64,000 nt of DNA from Ixodes scapularis. Taxonomy: Eukaryota; Arthropoda; Arachnida; Ixodida; Ixodidae. Below are positions 33,701 to 47,800 of the stretch, piece by piece. Numbering within the stretch: position 1 is the first letter of the stretch; each line of letters opens with the position of its first letter. A model generated the notes under the pieces. That model was not told where the DNA came from. It ran no database searches and saw only the letters and a program-made list of their open reading frames with translations. Made by a program: the position numbers and the translations under genes. Location of the stretch: the NCBI RefSeq assembly GCF_016920785.2, contig NW_024609839.1:23499085-23563084 (forward strand). The letters are read 5' to 3'.

Positions 33701-36700
33701 TAAGGAAGCGGTCTTGCCTTGCAAAACTTCGGTGTGGTACGCTCCTTATTGTGCAGTCGAGCAGGTGGTCCCGTGATCAGCCCGATGCCCGGAGTAAACA
33801 GATCTTGAAACTCGCAGAGAACCGCCTCCGGATCTTTCACGATGACTGGTCTGCTACTCAGCGGCACGACATTGCCTGTAAGGCTTAACACAGAAGTGCC
33901 GGCCTTGTTCAGCTTGAAAATTAAATCATGTCCACACAAACATGGACCGCACCAATTCAACACAGCCAAACTGCACTCTACTAGGGTGCCTCGGTACGAG
34001 ACTTGCATGTGTAGCTCACCCAACATGGGTATTCTTCCTAGGTAGCAGGACAGTTGCACCTGCGATGCTTGAATCTTAGGCCAGCGTTCACGGTGCTGAG
34101 TGTAGACGTCCCGCGAGATAACACAGAAGAGTGATCCAGTGTCTACTTCCTTCAGCAGATCGACTCCGCCCCAAGAGAACTTGCGTCGCACTGCTGGAAA
34201 TAGATCCACTGTTTCAGTCTTCAAGCTCCATATCTCCACATATTCGGTTTCCGTTTCCTCCGACGAACTCTCCGCTGCTTCTATTGCTTCGGCTTGTACA
34301 TGCGGCCTGGAATATGACCTCTGTTGCCCAGGATGTTTACAGTTCCGGGCCCAGTGACCACATTTTCCGCAGTGGAAACACGTTCCTTTGTACTGGCAGC
34401 GGTTACCTTCGTGCTCTCGGCATTCACAGTACTCACAAACCCTTTTCTGTTGTTGCTGTGGGCGAAATTTGTCGGACCTCTTTCCTTGGACCTTCATCCT
34501 GAGGACTTCCGATTGTTCATCCCAAGTCATTTTTTTGACGTCCAATCCAGCAGCTTCAGCCGCTACGGCTAGCGCTTCTGCGTCTGCTAATGTTAGTTGC
34601 CTTTTTGACAGCAGTTGCTTCTGAAGGTTCTTTGACCGCACGCCACAGACGATCCTGTCTCTCAGCATTTTGTTCAACATCGCCAAAAAAATTGCAGTTA
34701 TCCGCTATTCTGCGGATTTCGACTATAAATTCGTGAATCGACTCTCCCTCTTTTAGACAACGATTGAAAAACCTAAAGCTCTCAAATATTTCGCTTGGCT
34801 TCGGATCGTAGTGCTCATCTAGAACTGCTACCACCTCAGCATACGTTCGAGCATTAGGTTTTTGTTGAGCCACTCTTCCACAGAGTACTCGAAGTGTGTT
34901 GGTACCTAGTGCCGCTACGAGCAATGCTGGTCTCTTCGCGTCATTTGTAACCTCATTGCCCTCAAAGTAAGCCTCTACCTTGATGAGGTACGTACTCCAT
35001 TTGTCCTTGTCTTCGTCAAACTCAGGCAGCTGGTTATTCATCTTTGAAAAAACCGCAGACTGGTGCGCTCTTAGGATGGACGAAGGATCCCCCTCGCTGT
35101 GGGTGTCTTCATTGCCCTGGCTCGTCGCCACTGTTATAAACTAGAACTCCGGAGCCGACGAGACAATATGGAGACGTGTAGCGGTTTCAGAACACAGCAG
35201 TCTTCCTCTTTATTTTTCACGCGGCTTTTTCTGTGGCGAGGACCCACTCCGTAGATATGAAGATCTCGCGACATTGACTAGTATATATATATATACATTT
35301 TTCATTGTCGACTCCACTTAGCTCACAAAATATTTAACGGTATTTAAAAGCATAAGATAGTTTAAGTCACCAGGTTTATAACTGCCAAAAACAATCCCTC
35401 CTTAACTAACATTAACCAGGTGAAGAGATTTAAGATCATAGAACTCAAGCATAAGGCTATAATTGACCAGCAAGAATTTCACTTGATTTTATTCTAAACG
35501 GTACTGCGCCAATCGTTACAGTAGCCATTATAGACAATATCGCCACTACGCTGATAACCTGGTTATTCACTTAAAAAACTCACTATTATATTGACTATTC
35601 TTCCGCGCGTATTAAATGCTGGCAGTCCTTGTGCACTAAAGTCTCTTCTCCTGGTAAATCGGAAGCAAAAGAGGATTAGACAAGCTAATCAAGACCTGTC
35701 TAGAAGGTGTAATCAAAGCGAATAAAATATTAAACAAGACAGACGTCTATTACATTTCATTCATCTTCACAAAACTGGTGTTTGGGGTCTTAGTTTTTCA
35801 GCAATAAAATCAATATTAAATATGTTTTGTTCCTGTTAACGCTCAAGGAATAAACTGCAGTGCGTAGCTCGCGTTTTTGGCATAGCATTCATGTTTTTTT
35901 TTTGTTTTTTTTTTATTTGTATGTTAAGCAAAAGTACATAAAACACCAATCTGCTAATGTTTTGAAAAATTCTTTCAGGTTATTCGCGGACGAATGAAAA
36001 CAACGAAATCAAGCGGCTATTGAAGGAAAAGTTCGGTAAATGGCCGAAGAAGGTTCAACATAAATCCAAAACTGTTGAATCTACAAAGCTGCTAAAGGAA
36101 GTCGGTTTCCTTGGTCTTCTTGGAATTACTGTAGATATCAATGTAAATGATAACAGTAAATACGCTATTGTCGTAAGTATGTTTCCACTATAAAACCGAC
36201 TAGGTATGAGTTGATAAATGAAAAAGAAAACGTTTAATTAAACAATTAAACTGCCTGATAAGGCACGTTTCCTTCACCTTAGACGTAATTTAGTTGGAGG
36301 TCACGGTCCTCTCTAAGCCCGCCCACAGATAAGTGGACCCGCCATTACTACTGGATCAGCTTGATTGTTCGGTCGAACATGATCGGAAGCCTACTGTTTC
36401 CCTGTCACGTCAACCGCTGCGTCTAATTTGCCCTCTGACACCGCCTGCTAGTCGTGCGAGCAGACGCGCGGCAGCCTGCGGCATAGTCTGCCATTCCACC
36501 ACCGTTTGTCATCATCTGTAACGTTTCCGGCCGTCTGCTATTCTGCCCCTGTTTAAAACCGTCTGCAACGCTTTCCAGACACGACCAAGAAACTGGCTCC
36601 GCAGCAGTCCTTCACATATGAGCCACGGTCCAATACAAGATCTGCAGGCATCTGTGGATGTGCGATAAAAAGCGACCTAAAGAACTAAAAATTATACAGA

Positions 36701-39700
36701 ATAAGTCTGCAATTCTTTCTGATTTGTTGTTGTTGTTGTTGATTTTTTTTATTGCGTCCGCGAGCATTTTGGGTGAGCGCCATTACGTACTACAATTAAA
36801 ATGCGATCTAAACATATTCGCTCTAGTAAGCCATACGACTGCACAAAGCTTGAGAGCTACAAGCCTTCCGAAGCGAAATGTCGAAACAGAACTGGACAAA
36901 CCTGACGCGAAGCAAACACTCAATTCCTTCAAAAAAAAAAGGGGGGGCTCACAACTCCTTACCTGTGTGGGTTACCTTTCGGTACTTAAGCCATGCTAGT
37001 AATCAAGACGATTGCACTGTTCTCAGAGTAGGAGGGACGCTTTTACGGCAACGGACGTATGGCATCAAAGTGCGCAAACGAAGAAATCAGGTCAGATCAA
37101 GCAAAATAGTTGACGTGGGAGGCCAGGCTTACGCAAGCCCGGCCACGTCAACTATTTTACGTCCAGGGAGTACGTCCAGGGAGGTCCTACTTTGAATATC
37201 TAGGTGAACGCGAAACGACTCGCACTCATAAAAACTAGACAAACTCATCGAGTCACGCGGTGTGAGAAACTTCTCGCCGCAGATGCCAGCAGCCATGTTT
37301 GTTCTTTGAACCCAAAGTAGAAAGTAGTATCTCATCATATTTTGAAAACTATGACTCTATCTCTAAAGTGTGTCTCTCAAACTCTAGAAAATGTCAAATA
37401 AACGACTTCTGCAGCTTGGTAAAACTTTGTTTTCAACGAACATTCCCTACGTCAATTAACTCTACATCCAGTGAGAGCCAGGAAACGGAGCTCACCTAGC
37501 TAAGCGCCTTATGTTATGGGCTGGGCGTAGATAATGTCTAGCTCCACCTGATGTGTGTCTAACGGCGTAAATATTGAGGCGAACAATTTTCCCCCGTCGA
37601 ATTTTATCTTTTTTATGTGTTTTATTTACGTCCTTTAAGTCATTATTTTATTTCAACGTTTCTTTAAGTTATAAAAATAATTGTTTATATACAATAGCAT
37701 AAATGCGTTTTTGTTTTGTACGATAAACCTAATATTCTTAATCCTTTTGATGTTTCTAGTTCTTGAGAAAAGTTTGCTTTAGTTTACTGAAAACACTAGA
37801 GGGTATGTTGCTCTAAAATTGTGTGTCCAACATAATAAAAAATTTGGTATCTGACATTGATCATATTTCAGCAATGGCAGAGGGTAGACGAAAGTTAACC
37901 TACAGATACCTTTATACTCAATCAGCCATAATCACCAGTCGTGACAAACTTCCGCTCTTTAAAAGTTAGTAGCACGTCTACGTAGTCGTGAGCTAAACGA
38001 AGAATCGTCGACTAGGGTGCGACTTGCAGCGACTAATAGACCCTGCGGGATTCGCGACCGCGAAGCAAGTGGGTTACCATCTATTCGGGAGTGACAAGCC
38101 GAAGTGACATAAAAAGATAAGTCACCCATGCAGATACTTTCAGACACCATTACGTGAATGGGGATTTCATCACGTAAAAGCTAATAGTTAAATATCTATT
38201 AGCAAAATAAATTCCTATAACGAGAGGCTAATGTCTGTCCGGGATAGTGTTTTTTTAAAGTAAGTAAAAAAAACTGAAGAGAGAAAACACGAAAGCCGCA
38301 TTGCCAGCGACTTACGCAAATATGAAAGCACCATTAATGCTGGCTCTTTTGTCGTCCAGCGCCTTTTTAATTTCGCTTTAACGCTCTCTCTGCTGCTCCG
38401 ATTCTTTCTGGATGTGCCCCACAGGGTTCCAGGACAGCAAGGACATCAGTAACGCTGGCGGTCAGTGTTGATGGGAGTCAGCCATGGCGCCGAGCTGCTA
38501 GTAACCCGCTAAACACCGACTTAACTAGCTGTACCCCCGATTGCGATTTTTCAGTCGCCTTCCAAGTCGCCCCGGGTGATTAATCCTTAAACTGAGTCGG
38601 TGAATACCGAGGGCTTACTTAGCTGTGATGACCACCTGTGACGTAATCATTTTAATCGATGACTTTGTTAGTAAGCAATTAAACAGACGCGTCTGAAGTA
38701 TACGGCTGAATACTTTTACAAAAATCCCATTAATTTGATCTTAAAAGAAGTTACGGCGCAAATATAAAAGAAACTTTACTTATGACATTTCGTAAGCCTG
38801 AGTGATAAGGAATAAATTTTCTACGGGGAGGACTGATCACACAAATTTCGCAGAACTCGGAGTAAAAAAAACGGCTGTATCATGAGACCGAAAGTGAACT
38901 CCTTCATCTGGTTTCTTTTACAATTTTTACAGTGATTACACATGGCGTACTTAAAGATGTAACATATCCCTATAAATTTAGAAGGAAGGTCGAATTCCAG
39001 AACTTAAGTCTTTTCGTACTACTAAAGGCAGCTTTTAGGGACATACGTCTCCTTCTGCTGGTATTGAGAGCTATAAATAAAAAATTATGCATTCATTTGA
39101 GTAGATCCCGAACAAATATGGGTGTGTGCAGAGAACTTCGAACGCTCACTAATTTGATTCAATTTAAATGTCTTACAATACCACTTTTGTTCTGCAGCAT
39201 TCTGCCCTACTAGCACCAGTTGAGTAATGTGTCTGAACGTATTTTTAGCTTCAACTGTTAATCAGGAATACCACTTCTGAGCTCACATTATTCTTTTTTT
39301 GTTATTTGGAATAAAAAAAAAGATTAAGAATCTACTAAGGCAACCTTAAACCTACCAAAAATAATTTTTATTGACTCTATAGAACACGTGCAAAAAGCGC
39401 CAAGCTAGCGTTAGAAAAAGTAGGATGATAATCTAATCATCCTCGTTTTTCCACTGCTAGCTTTGTGCTTGCTGCACGAGTATCTTTAGCGCTCCACCGC
39501 GCTTCCCAAGTGCTTGAATCTTCAGACGCATGACTGATTTAGTGGTTTTCGATGACGCTCAGCAAGTTTCTAATTGAATCATATGTTTTTCTTTAATAAT
39601 GTAAAAATGTAAGTAGGAAAACTTCATTAGTTACCTTGCTTATACGGAGGATTATTCTTCTGTGTTCTGCCCCTCTGGCCGTTTAAGTCACCTGCACAAA

Positions 39701-42700
39701 GCCCATTAGTGTACCTTTCATGTATAGTTTGTGATAAATATGTTGGAATTAATTTTAAACATCCTATATCAAAAACGTGAGGAAACCAAGGAAAGGGCCT
39801 TGTGTAACAGCGGCGTTACAAGGGAAAGAGACCGAGTTCTTACCTTTTACGGTTACGTATTGCAATCGGTTAGTTAAAGAACTCTTCCGAAAATAAATGC
39901 TGGGTTCTTATTAAGAGCACTAAGCCTATGTATTCATGGGATATTTCGTCGAACACCTTTGAGAAGTAAAATAAAATGCCGTCAGTCTGATATCTCCCAG
40001 CAAGGGCAGAATGGATATGTTATTAATCTATACTGGTGAAAACTTAATCTGGCAAAAAATTGTATTAAAAATTTTTAATTGAAAATTAAAAATTAATTTA
40101 TGAAGGAATCTATGCTGGTCAAAACTAAAAGAAAAAGTGGTCCTTAAGAAGTGTGATACATCTGGTGACATGGTCTACTCAAATATTTTGAAAATATTGA
40201 CCTATTATTTGTAAGGAGAAATGGAGACAGGTTTGCAGATTGCGACTTCATCATTTTAGTTATTTTGTATAGCACCATAATTCAGTAATTGTTGTAGCAA
40301 AGACCAGGATGTAAAAAGAAAAGCTATTTTTAGTGTTTTCAAAGCATTGCGTGCTTATTTCGTCACCTCCCGAGACCAAAAGCATATTGGGGTTACTGTT
40401 ATCTTAGCAATACCGCTAGCGTTAAAAGCAATGCAAACATGGTGTAGAAATCTGAACGAGGTAATACAAATTAACTGGCATTTACCATATCTCTAAAGGG
40501 GTTAAGAAAGCATTCACTTAGCAAAATTACACAATCTTTGTACAAACATGGTTCTCCTTCAGCATTATTTTTTGGCATTGCATTTATGACTATCTTAACG
40601 ATTAATAATGTTCATGAACTGTGCTTTGTGTTGTTAATAAGAACCAATGGTTCTTCTGAGTTGAAAAACAAATGTTTAAGAAAAATTGATAGCCGTTGCT
40701 GTCCAGCGCTTTGGGACATCAGGTCATCGAGGCTCTAGGTTCCCTGAACAAGCGCTTCTATTTTACCAAAGTTTCAGATCAGGCTTACACCAATATGACT
40801 TTAACCTTTATTTTGCAACACGTCGAGGAATCTACTTGGTAGACAATTATGTATCTTTTTTTTTAAGTTGAGACCCCTTAGTTTCAACAATTATCGCTAA
40901 TAGATACTATAGGTACAAGTGCAAACGTGATAAAAAATTCCTTCGATCTTTATAACTATATGAAATATTCAATCAACACGAAGACTTGGCAGAGTGAGAA
41001 TTTCTTCCGCGAGTTTACAAGATTTGTTTACATAAGAAGAAGAGCACTGGCAGTCGAGGATGCGATTCTCGTTCGCTCAGTAACCAGTTGCGCGAAATTC
41101 AAGTATTGACAAAGGCATAAGAACTTGTTGCTTTCAAATAAATACGAAAGGAAGAGGAACATATTGAAACCACATAATATTCCTGTAGCTATTATTGCAA
41201 AATCTAAATGGGAGTTTGGAAATCCTGGACAGAACACACCGATACAACTCGATACAGTTCGAGAAAACGCTACGAGGCCAATGAAAAGTGCATTGGATAA
41301 TGTGTTGGTGGTTTAGTGGCAAACGCACACATACCAGTTCTAAGCTAAGCACAATGTTAACAAAAATGACTCAGTTTAATCAGGAGTTGACTCCACAACG
41401 TATTCACCTGTTCGTGGCTTGTCCTACCGATTTACTGTTTACTCCTAATCACAAATGCACATTTTATGAGCTCGCATTTTCTTGGAGAACCCTGTCTCTC
41501 TTTGAGAGAGAAGAGGCCAGACCCAGCAAAACAACAATTAATAACTTAATACGAAAGGGAAAAAATACGATTCACAAATAATCATAAATAACCGAATAAT
41601 TTTTCCAAGTTTGTTCCAATGCGAAGGATGAGCTGCCTCCCTGTTTTTCTTTTTAATTGACTTTAAGAACTAAAGAAACTTTTGGTCAATTACGGCCCTC
41701 ATTTTCTTTTATTTTAAATCAGATTAAACCTGTTATACCGTCAGGTGGTGCAGGTCGAGAGAAACAGTTTATTTACTCTATTTTTAGCTCTCACTTCGAA
41801 ATTGATTAAGTGAGCATTACGATGACAGCTAAACATAAATCGGTAACAGAGCAAAATTTGACGCGTTTTTATTACACTTAGAATATTTCTGAAGAAAACT
41901 GAGGCGTTTATTTGAATCACGCTCCAAAAAAACAGCATTGAATTGATATGATTGTGGAGGCACTTGCTATATTTACTGCTGAATAGGCGTATTAGGTGCA
42001 ACTCTTTCTGTAATACTAGTTTGTTTATACAATCGGTCACGTGAGACAGAGTAATCAGAGCACGTCCTAATCAAATTAAATATATTTTGCCTTACCTTAA
42101 AATGCCATCAAATTTCTTGTGATTCCGCGAATTTGAAGTTTCCTGGCGGGCGTTGCATTGTGCCTGTCAGAATTTCTTGTTCACTGAAAGGTATGTGCTC
42201 TACATTAAGCCTTCATGAGTTTTATGAACAAAATCCTTTTTTGATTTGTTTTGGGCTTTTGATGTAGTGAATTTTGTAGTGAAACACTTTTTTCGTAAAA
42301 ACGCACGAAGTCGGTGTGCGCAAATACCTGTTCTCTGCTTTCCTGAGCTTAGAACCTCGGAAAGGGGAGAGAATACATTATGCTGAGATTTAACCAGTAC
42401 ACAGAAGGCCAGTCATTTAAATTATAAAACAATAAATTGTGTCGCCAAGAAAGATCTTCCAGGTCATCTGAAAGAGCAGGCAAAGAATCATTATCTTTCC
42501 GAACTTCTAAAACCTCACGGAAAATTCGTAGTTGTTATTTTAAGCTTTGCGTGTGCACATTGAGGATGGTTACAGTCCTCAGTAATTTTTACTTACATCT
42601 GCAGTAGCTGCGTTTTTATTTGATGAACATCCCTGAGAGGTCTTTAGCGAACTTCTTGAAAAACTTGGCACATCTCGTCAAGTTGCTTGACTCGCATAGC

Positions 42701-44799
42701 CGAGCCTTAATTTTCCTTGATGTCGCTGCACAAAATGAGCCTCACTCATGGGCACTAACACACTAAAAAGTACACATCGCTTGATTGTTTAGAAAAATTC
42801 TGGAAATGAGCATTGCTATCCTGCACAAAGAAGCGATTTACGGAGCGTTACAGATCTTAGGGTGTCCTGTGCCCATTGAACGTATAGAAGGTAGGGTCCT
42901 TTCAACGTGTGGTGCTGCTGATGCCGTTGACAATATCACTGGCCTGCTGTAAAATTGGGATAGAATGGAGACCTTGATCAGCGATAGATGAGGTTGCGAT
43001 ATGTTCTAGTTGATGGCAAATAGCTTATATGCCACTGTCCTTGTGTGAGCACGTAAGCTCGGAAGGACTGATTATGTTGGTATGGTGAAGCACGTGCGAA
43101 CCATCTGAACGCAAAAGTAGCAACAGCATACGTCATCCACATCGTAGTACATTTACCCTGAGTACTCTCTTTGGGGTGGTAGTTTTCTGCTGGACAATTT
43201 TATTTGAACTCTCTGCCACGGGGCAATGTACAAAAAATCACCATATAAATACGCGTATGACACACTACCAGAAGCAGCGAACAGTACTATGAGCTTCATT
43301 CTAAAAAATGACCCGCTGCAGAATAATCGAGCGTGGAGCCAAAACTTAAATTCTTTCGTTGAGATAAATTTCAGCTTGCTAAAAACTCTACAATTTCAAC
43401 TAAAATGTAAATAATGAATTCACTTCTTTATTTTTCGCAAGATGCTACAGGCCCTTTAGATTACTTCTGCAGCGGGGGTACGAGCTGCAGAAATAAAACT
43501 ACAAGAAAGACATAAAACTACTTATTTCATTTACTGGTTTACATATTTTGTAGTTTAAACAATTTCTCTTAGTCATTGTTAGAACAAAAAATAAAAGCCG
43601 CTTACAACTCTCTGTAACACCGAATTAGAGCGCAGCTCTTGAGGAGGAGGAGGGAAGGGTACTGAGGGGAGCGTATACCCCTCCGCCCTCCTCCTCAGCT
43701 CCTCATCCTGCTACTCTGAGCGGCGTCGGCGTCACCGTCGCCGTCGGCTTAACTGTGAGGTCGCGTGACTTTCGTCTCGTGACCTCAAGGAGGTCACGTG
43801 ACATCACCGGGGTCACGTGACGTCACCGGGGTCACGCGACCTTACGGGGGTCACGTGACCTCACAAGGTTCATGTGACGTCACCGTGGTCACGTGACCTC
43901 ACGAGCGTCATGTGACGTCACTGGGGTAACGTGACCTCACGGTTACGCCGACGCCGACGGCGATGGGAACGGCGACGCCGACGCCACTCAAGCCGGAAAC
44001 GGCCGCCTAGGAGATGCGCTCTAAAAGCATTAATGTACATGTTTTGATCTTAGTTTAACATGTCTGCAAGGGTAAATGACAAACCACGTTAAGCATGTAA
44101 CTCTGAGAAGAAACAAATCAAATGAATGGTAAAACTTTTAGGACTATTCAAACCTTTAGGTGCCTCTTCACTGGCGCACATTGGAAGTGTTAGCGGTGCG
44201 TGTTTTAATTAATAATTGAGGGGTGTGTTTCTCCTACCCTTATTGATCTGATTAATGAAGTGTTCCACTTAATGAACACCAAAACAAAAGAAAGAATTCA
44301 CCCATCCAGATCATCAGAATAGTCATAAAGAGCGAATATAGTAAACAAATACGTATAATATTTCAGATGAGGGAACCGGTGACTGATCCGCTAAGTGGGC
44401 AAGCTTTCCAGGCATTAACTAGAGTGCAAAAAATTGTCTACAAGGAGTATATTGAGCGAATGATAACTACAATTGACCCGAGATTCACAGAGGCACAAAA
44501 CGTCGCCAGTTCTATTTTTGACTTGGAGGATGAACTTTCATTTGTAAGTATTGTGTTTCCTTTTTCATGTTCAGCGCTTTTATAAAATCAGCATGCATGC
44601 ACGTTGGTGGTGATGGCGCATTATATAGAGTTATGGCATAGGTGGTACGTTTTATTTCAATTCGAACAAATTTGTCATGTTCGGTCACCAGACTTGGCGC
44701 TTTCTTCAAAGATACGGCGCTCCGCAAATTGACTGCTAATACATTGCTGGAAACAGAAACGGATTCAGCATTCGTACATCACTTCATATTACAGAACTA

Positions 44800-44834
<35 letters not shown>

Positions 44835-47800
44835 CTTTATTTTACGTGCCCACAAACAACTTTAGAGTCTATGATGTGGTGCACACAAGGAAAATTAAAA
44901 TACAACACTATCAAACATTAAAATACTTGTCACAATGAAAATATAAACAGATAACAGAAACTGACAGACTATACAGAACCCGCCTTACAATAGGTAATTC
45001 AAGTACATCCACTTTCGCATATAAAACATAAACTGGTTTGAACAAAGAAATATGTCAAGATGGGTCTTATTAAATGCTAATTGGATTCTCGATAAAGGAG
45101 ACACTGACATACAAGATGGGTAAAATGTTAGTACATTCCTACTAACCCTTGACGGAACATGAAAGTCTATGAAACGCAACAGATCAATTGAATTCACTTC
45201 TCCGTGTACAACCTTGTGAAGAAATATAAAATCTCTGTATTGCCTCCGCACAGCAAGCTTGTGCAACGCAAATCGAACAAGTAATATTTCATAATGGTAA
45301 AAATATTTCCTTTCAATATAGCGGTCATGCACAATTCTAATCATTCGTTTTTGTATATTTTCTATTGAAAGAGCCTGAGTTAACGTTAATGAATTACAAA
45401 TGATTGAGCCAAATTCTAGTCTTGACCTCACTAATGTCTTAAACAAGTGCAGTAAACAACATGGTGTAGAAAACTGACGACACAACCGTGAAATCATTCC
45501 CAACACTCTCAGTGCTGCATTAACGGTTATAGACACGTGATTATTAAAGGATAGTGAACTATCAATGAATACACCAAGATCCTTGATAAAAAGAACCCGA
45601 GGAATCGGGGCCCCTCCCAAATTATATAAAAAATAAAGTATGTCACGCTTTCTGGATAACATAATTGATTTAGTTTTCATGGGGTTAAGTGACAAGCTTT
45701 TTTTGGCACACCACTCAGAAACACAAATATAAACGTGTTGGAGCCAAGAAAACTGAACTTTTTTAACCACTTTTTTTTGTCTGGCAATTTATCACTCTGC
45801 AAGCCCCTAAAATTTAAGTATAATCAAACTTAAAATTCTCTGGCCAGAGTTCGTTAATTTTTTACTTAAATTGCCAAACAATAGTAAGAGTTAGGCGCTA
45901 GTGCCTGGTCGTTCGGTTCTCACCTGGCTTCATGGGATATTGTTTAGTGCTTTGGCAATTATATGGCAAACAAAACAGAAACACCGTAGAAAGGGAAAAC
46001 GTTACTTTGGCAATGACTATCACCTTTAATCACAACCTTATTAACCCCAAGGTAGGCCCCTGGAATGCCGAACTGGTTCCATGTTTCGGGTCTCTCTGGC
46101 GCGCTATCTGTGTGGTTTCTACGGCACTGCTTAACGTTTTATACCGGAGATGTTACAAGGGTGTCACAGGGGTTATCATTGCAGTAACGTAGCAATGCCT
46201 GAAAGCAACTTGTTCAATGTTTTGAGCAAAGGAGCTTCGTCGAAGCACTGAGCTTGGTCCAATATCGTTAAATCTTACCGTTCTCTGAACCAGTTGTTAC
46301 CTCACTGTGGCTGATGACGAAATCAAGCTCGGCATCACAAGCGCTTTTTTCGCCAGCAAGCTACTTCGCGGTATATCAAATTGCGTGGAGGAACCACAGC
46401 GGTTAGAAGAAATACAGTGTTAAACCAAGGCTACATTCCGTGCCGAGCATTTATTCAGCGCTGTGATTCATGTGTCAACCCGGCTTAACTCGAAACAAAA
46501 CTTATGAGATAGTCTTTTTTCTGTAATTAACTAAACTAATTTTGAAAACTGCATGAAGACGATTGGAGAGAATCAATTAGAATTCACTGCGTGGAAAACT
46601 GTAGAGAAATGTTGATTTGATTGTTTTTATATTTAGCCGTTGTTTACAGACAATTGTGTTTATGCAATTATCCTTTATTCTTTGCCGTAGTAGAGCTTGC
46701 GACTCACGAATTTTTATAGGAAAACACTAGGGGTTTATTAATTGAGCATTTGTACAACACAAACGGGCAAGCTTGTGCAATTTGCCTTAAATTCAGAAAG
46801 CTGTAGAAAATGAGCTGCTAAAAACAGGAACGTACAACTATCATTATGCGAGAGCGCAGTTGCTGAGTCGGCTGAGTTGGTGTTTAGGCAAATTGGAGAT
46901 ACGCTTGTAATCACAGAAAATGAAGCCGACAAAGCAACGAGGCTCCTGATTGCACTTCGTACTACCTGCTCGTGCATCCCGCTCCCGTGATTTGCTCTTG
47001 ATCCTGAACGTAACTAAAACAGATTGACACCCTTGTATTTTTCTAATAAACTCAAACATAATCACCTCTGTCCCTTATTCAGGGACAGAGGTGATTATTA
47101 CACGAATAAATACTAACACTATTACATTCAATTTATTATTCAGACGCGCAACAGAAAGCCTTCATTTTTCACCAAACCATGTGTGCATTTCTGGCTTTCC
47201 AAGCTAAAAAAACATTCATTGGGCGTTTTCAGATGACATTGAACCATGTCCGGTAACCATTTTTAATATTGATGAAAAAATATATTTTGTTGGCAAGCTC
47301 AAAAGAATAAAACCTTTTTTTGTTTTAAGCAAAAAAATGTTTTCCTTGCGAAAAACATCCGTAAGCACCCTCTCAGTCAAATTCGCGTTTTGCGTATTGC
47401 GCGTTGTTAACATTTCGGGCGGCTTCCCCAAGAAATCCTCTTATGGCTACGACTCTAGAAATATTCACTAACAAATTAGGCGTAGCAAAGATTGACAAAA
47501 AGTATTAATCACCGAGTATTAGGGTAGTTAGTTTGAGAAAAAAAAATCCCACACACGGCACATTGCGCAATATTTCTCTTGATTAAAGAATGTTTTTCTT
47601 CGTATCCATAAAAGCTAAGGTCTTCAAACTTTGCCAATAAGTTTCCCTGTATATATTTGATCTTTGCGTTAAATATTGTTGTCCTGGTTAGCGGGAGAAA
47701 TTTACAAGAATTGCTCACACAAATGCATTTAACTAAAAATGCATTTTTTGGAAAAATGTTTGAATAAAAAGGCCATCTTTAATATTCTTTAAACTCCCTG

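Larger units (their letters stand above)
30829..35297 (-). mobile_element. Ty3/gypsy-type LTR retrotransposon, degenerate, antisense in M13 intron 4
   Basis: The element reads on the - strand. LTRs of about 160 bp bound it (30829-30988 and 35132-35297; TG at the left end, CA at the right on +). Next to the upstream LTR is a primer-binding site fitting tRNA-Ser, and next to the other is a purine tract. In order it holds gag with CCHC knuckles, a DTG protease, reverse transcriptase with YLDD, RNase H and integrase, the gypsy order. The reading frame is broken in gag, in RT and in integrase, so it cannot make its own proteins. No clear target-site duplication is visible. LTR divergence of several percent suggests an insertion that is not recent. 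Confidence 0.93.
25476..35978 (+). other. M13 intron 4
   Basis: 10.5 kb, the longest complete intron. The antisense gypsy element fills 30829-35297. In 25476-30470 I see only A/T- and GA-rich DNA, the hairpin-related piece at 27.34 kb and A25 at 29349. A 130-codon - strand frame at 26167-26559 has no known domain. Confidence 0.75.
36173..44366 (+). other. M13 intron 5
   Basis: 8.2 kb with the hairpin at 37.10 kb, the ACAGGGTGT-family piece at 39.4-39.8 kb and copy C at 43.6 kb. 39781-43598 is A/T-rich, with nothing I can name. Confidence 0.75.

Noticed and set aside
42540..43160. Possible decayed transposase on the - strand
   Set aside because: Scattered peptide similarity is broken by many stops; no motif was convincing.
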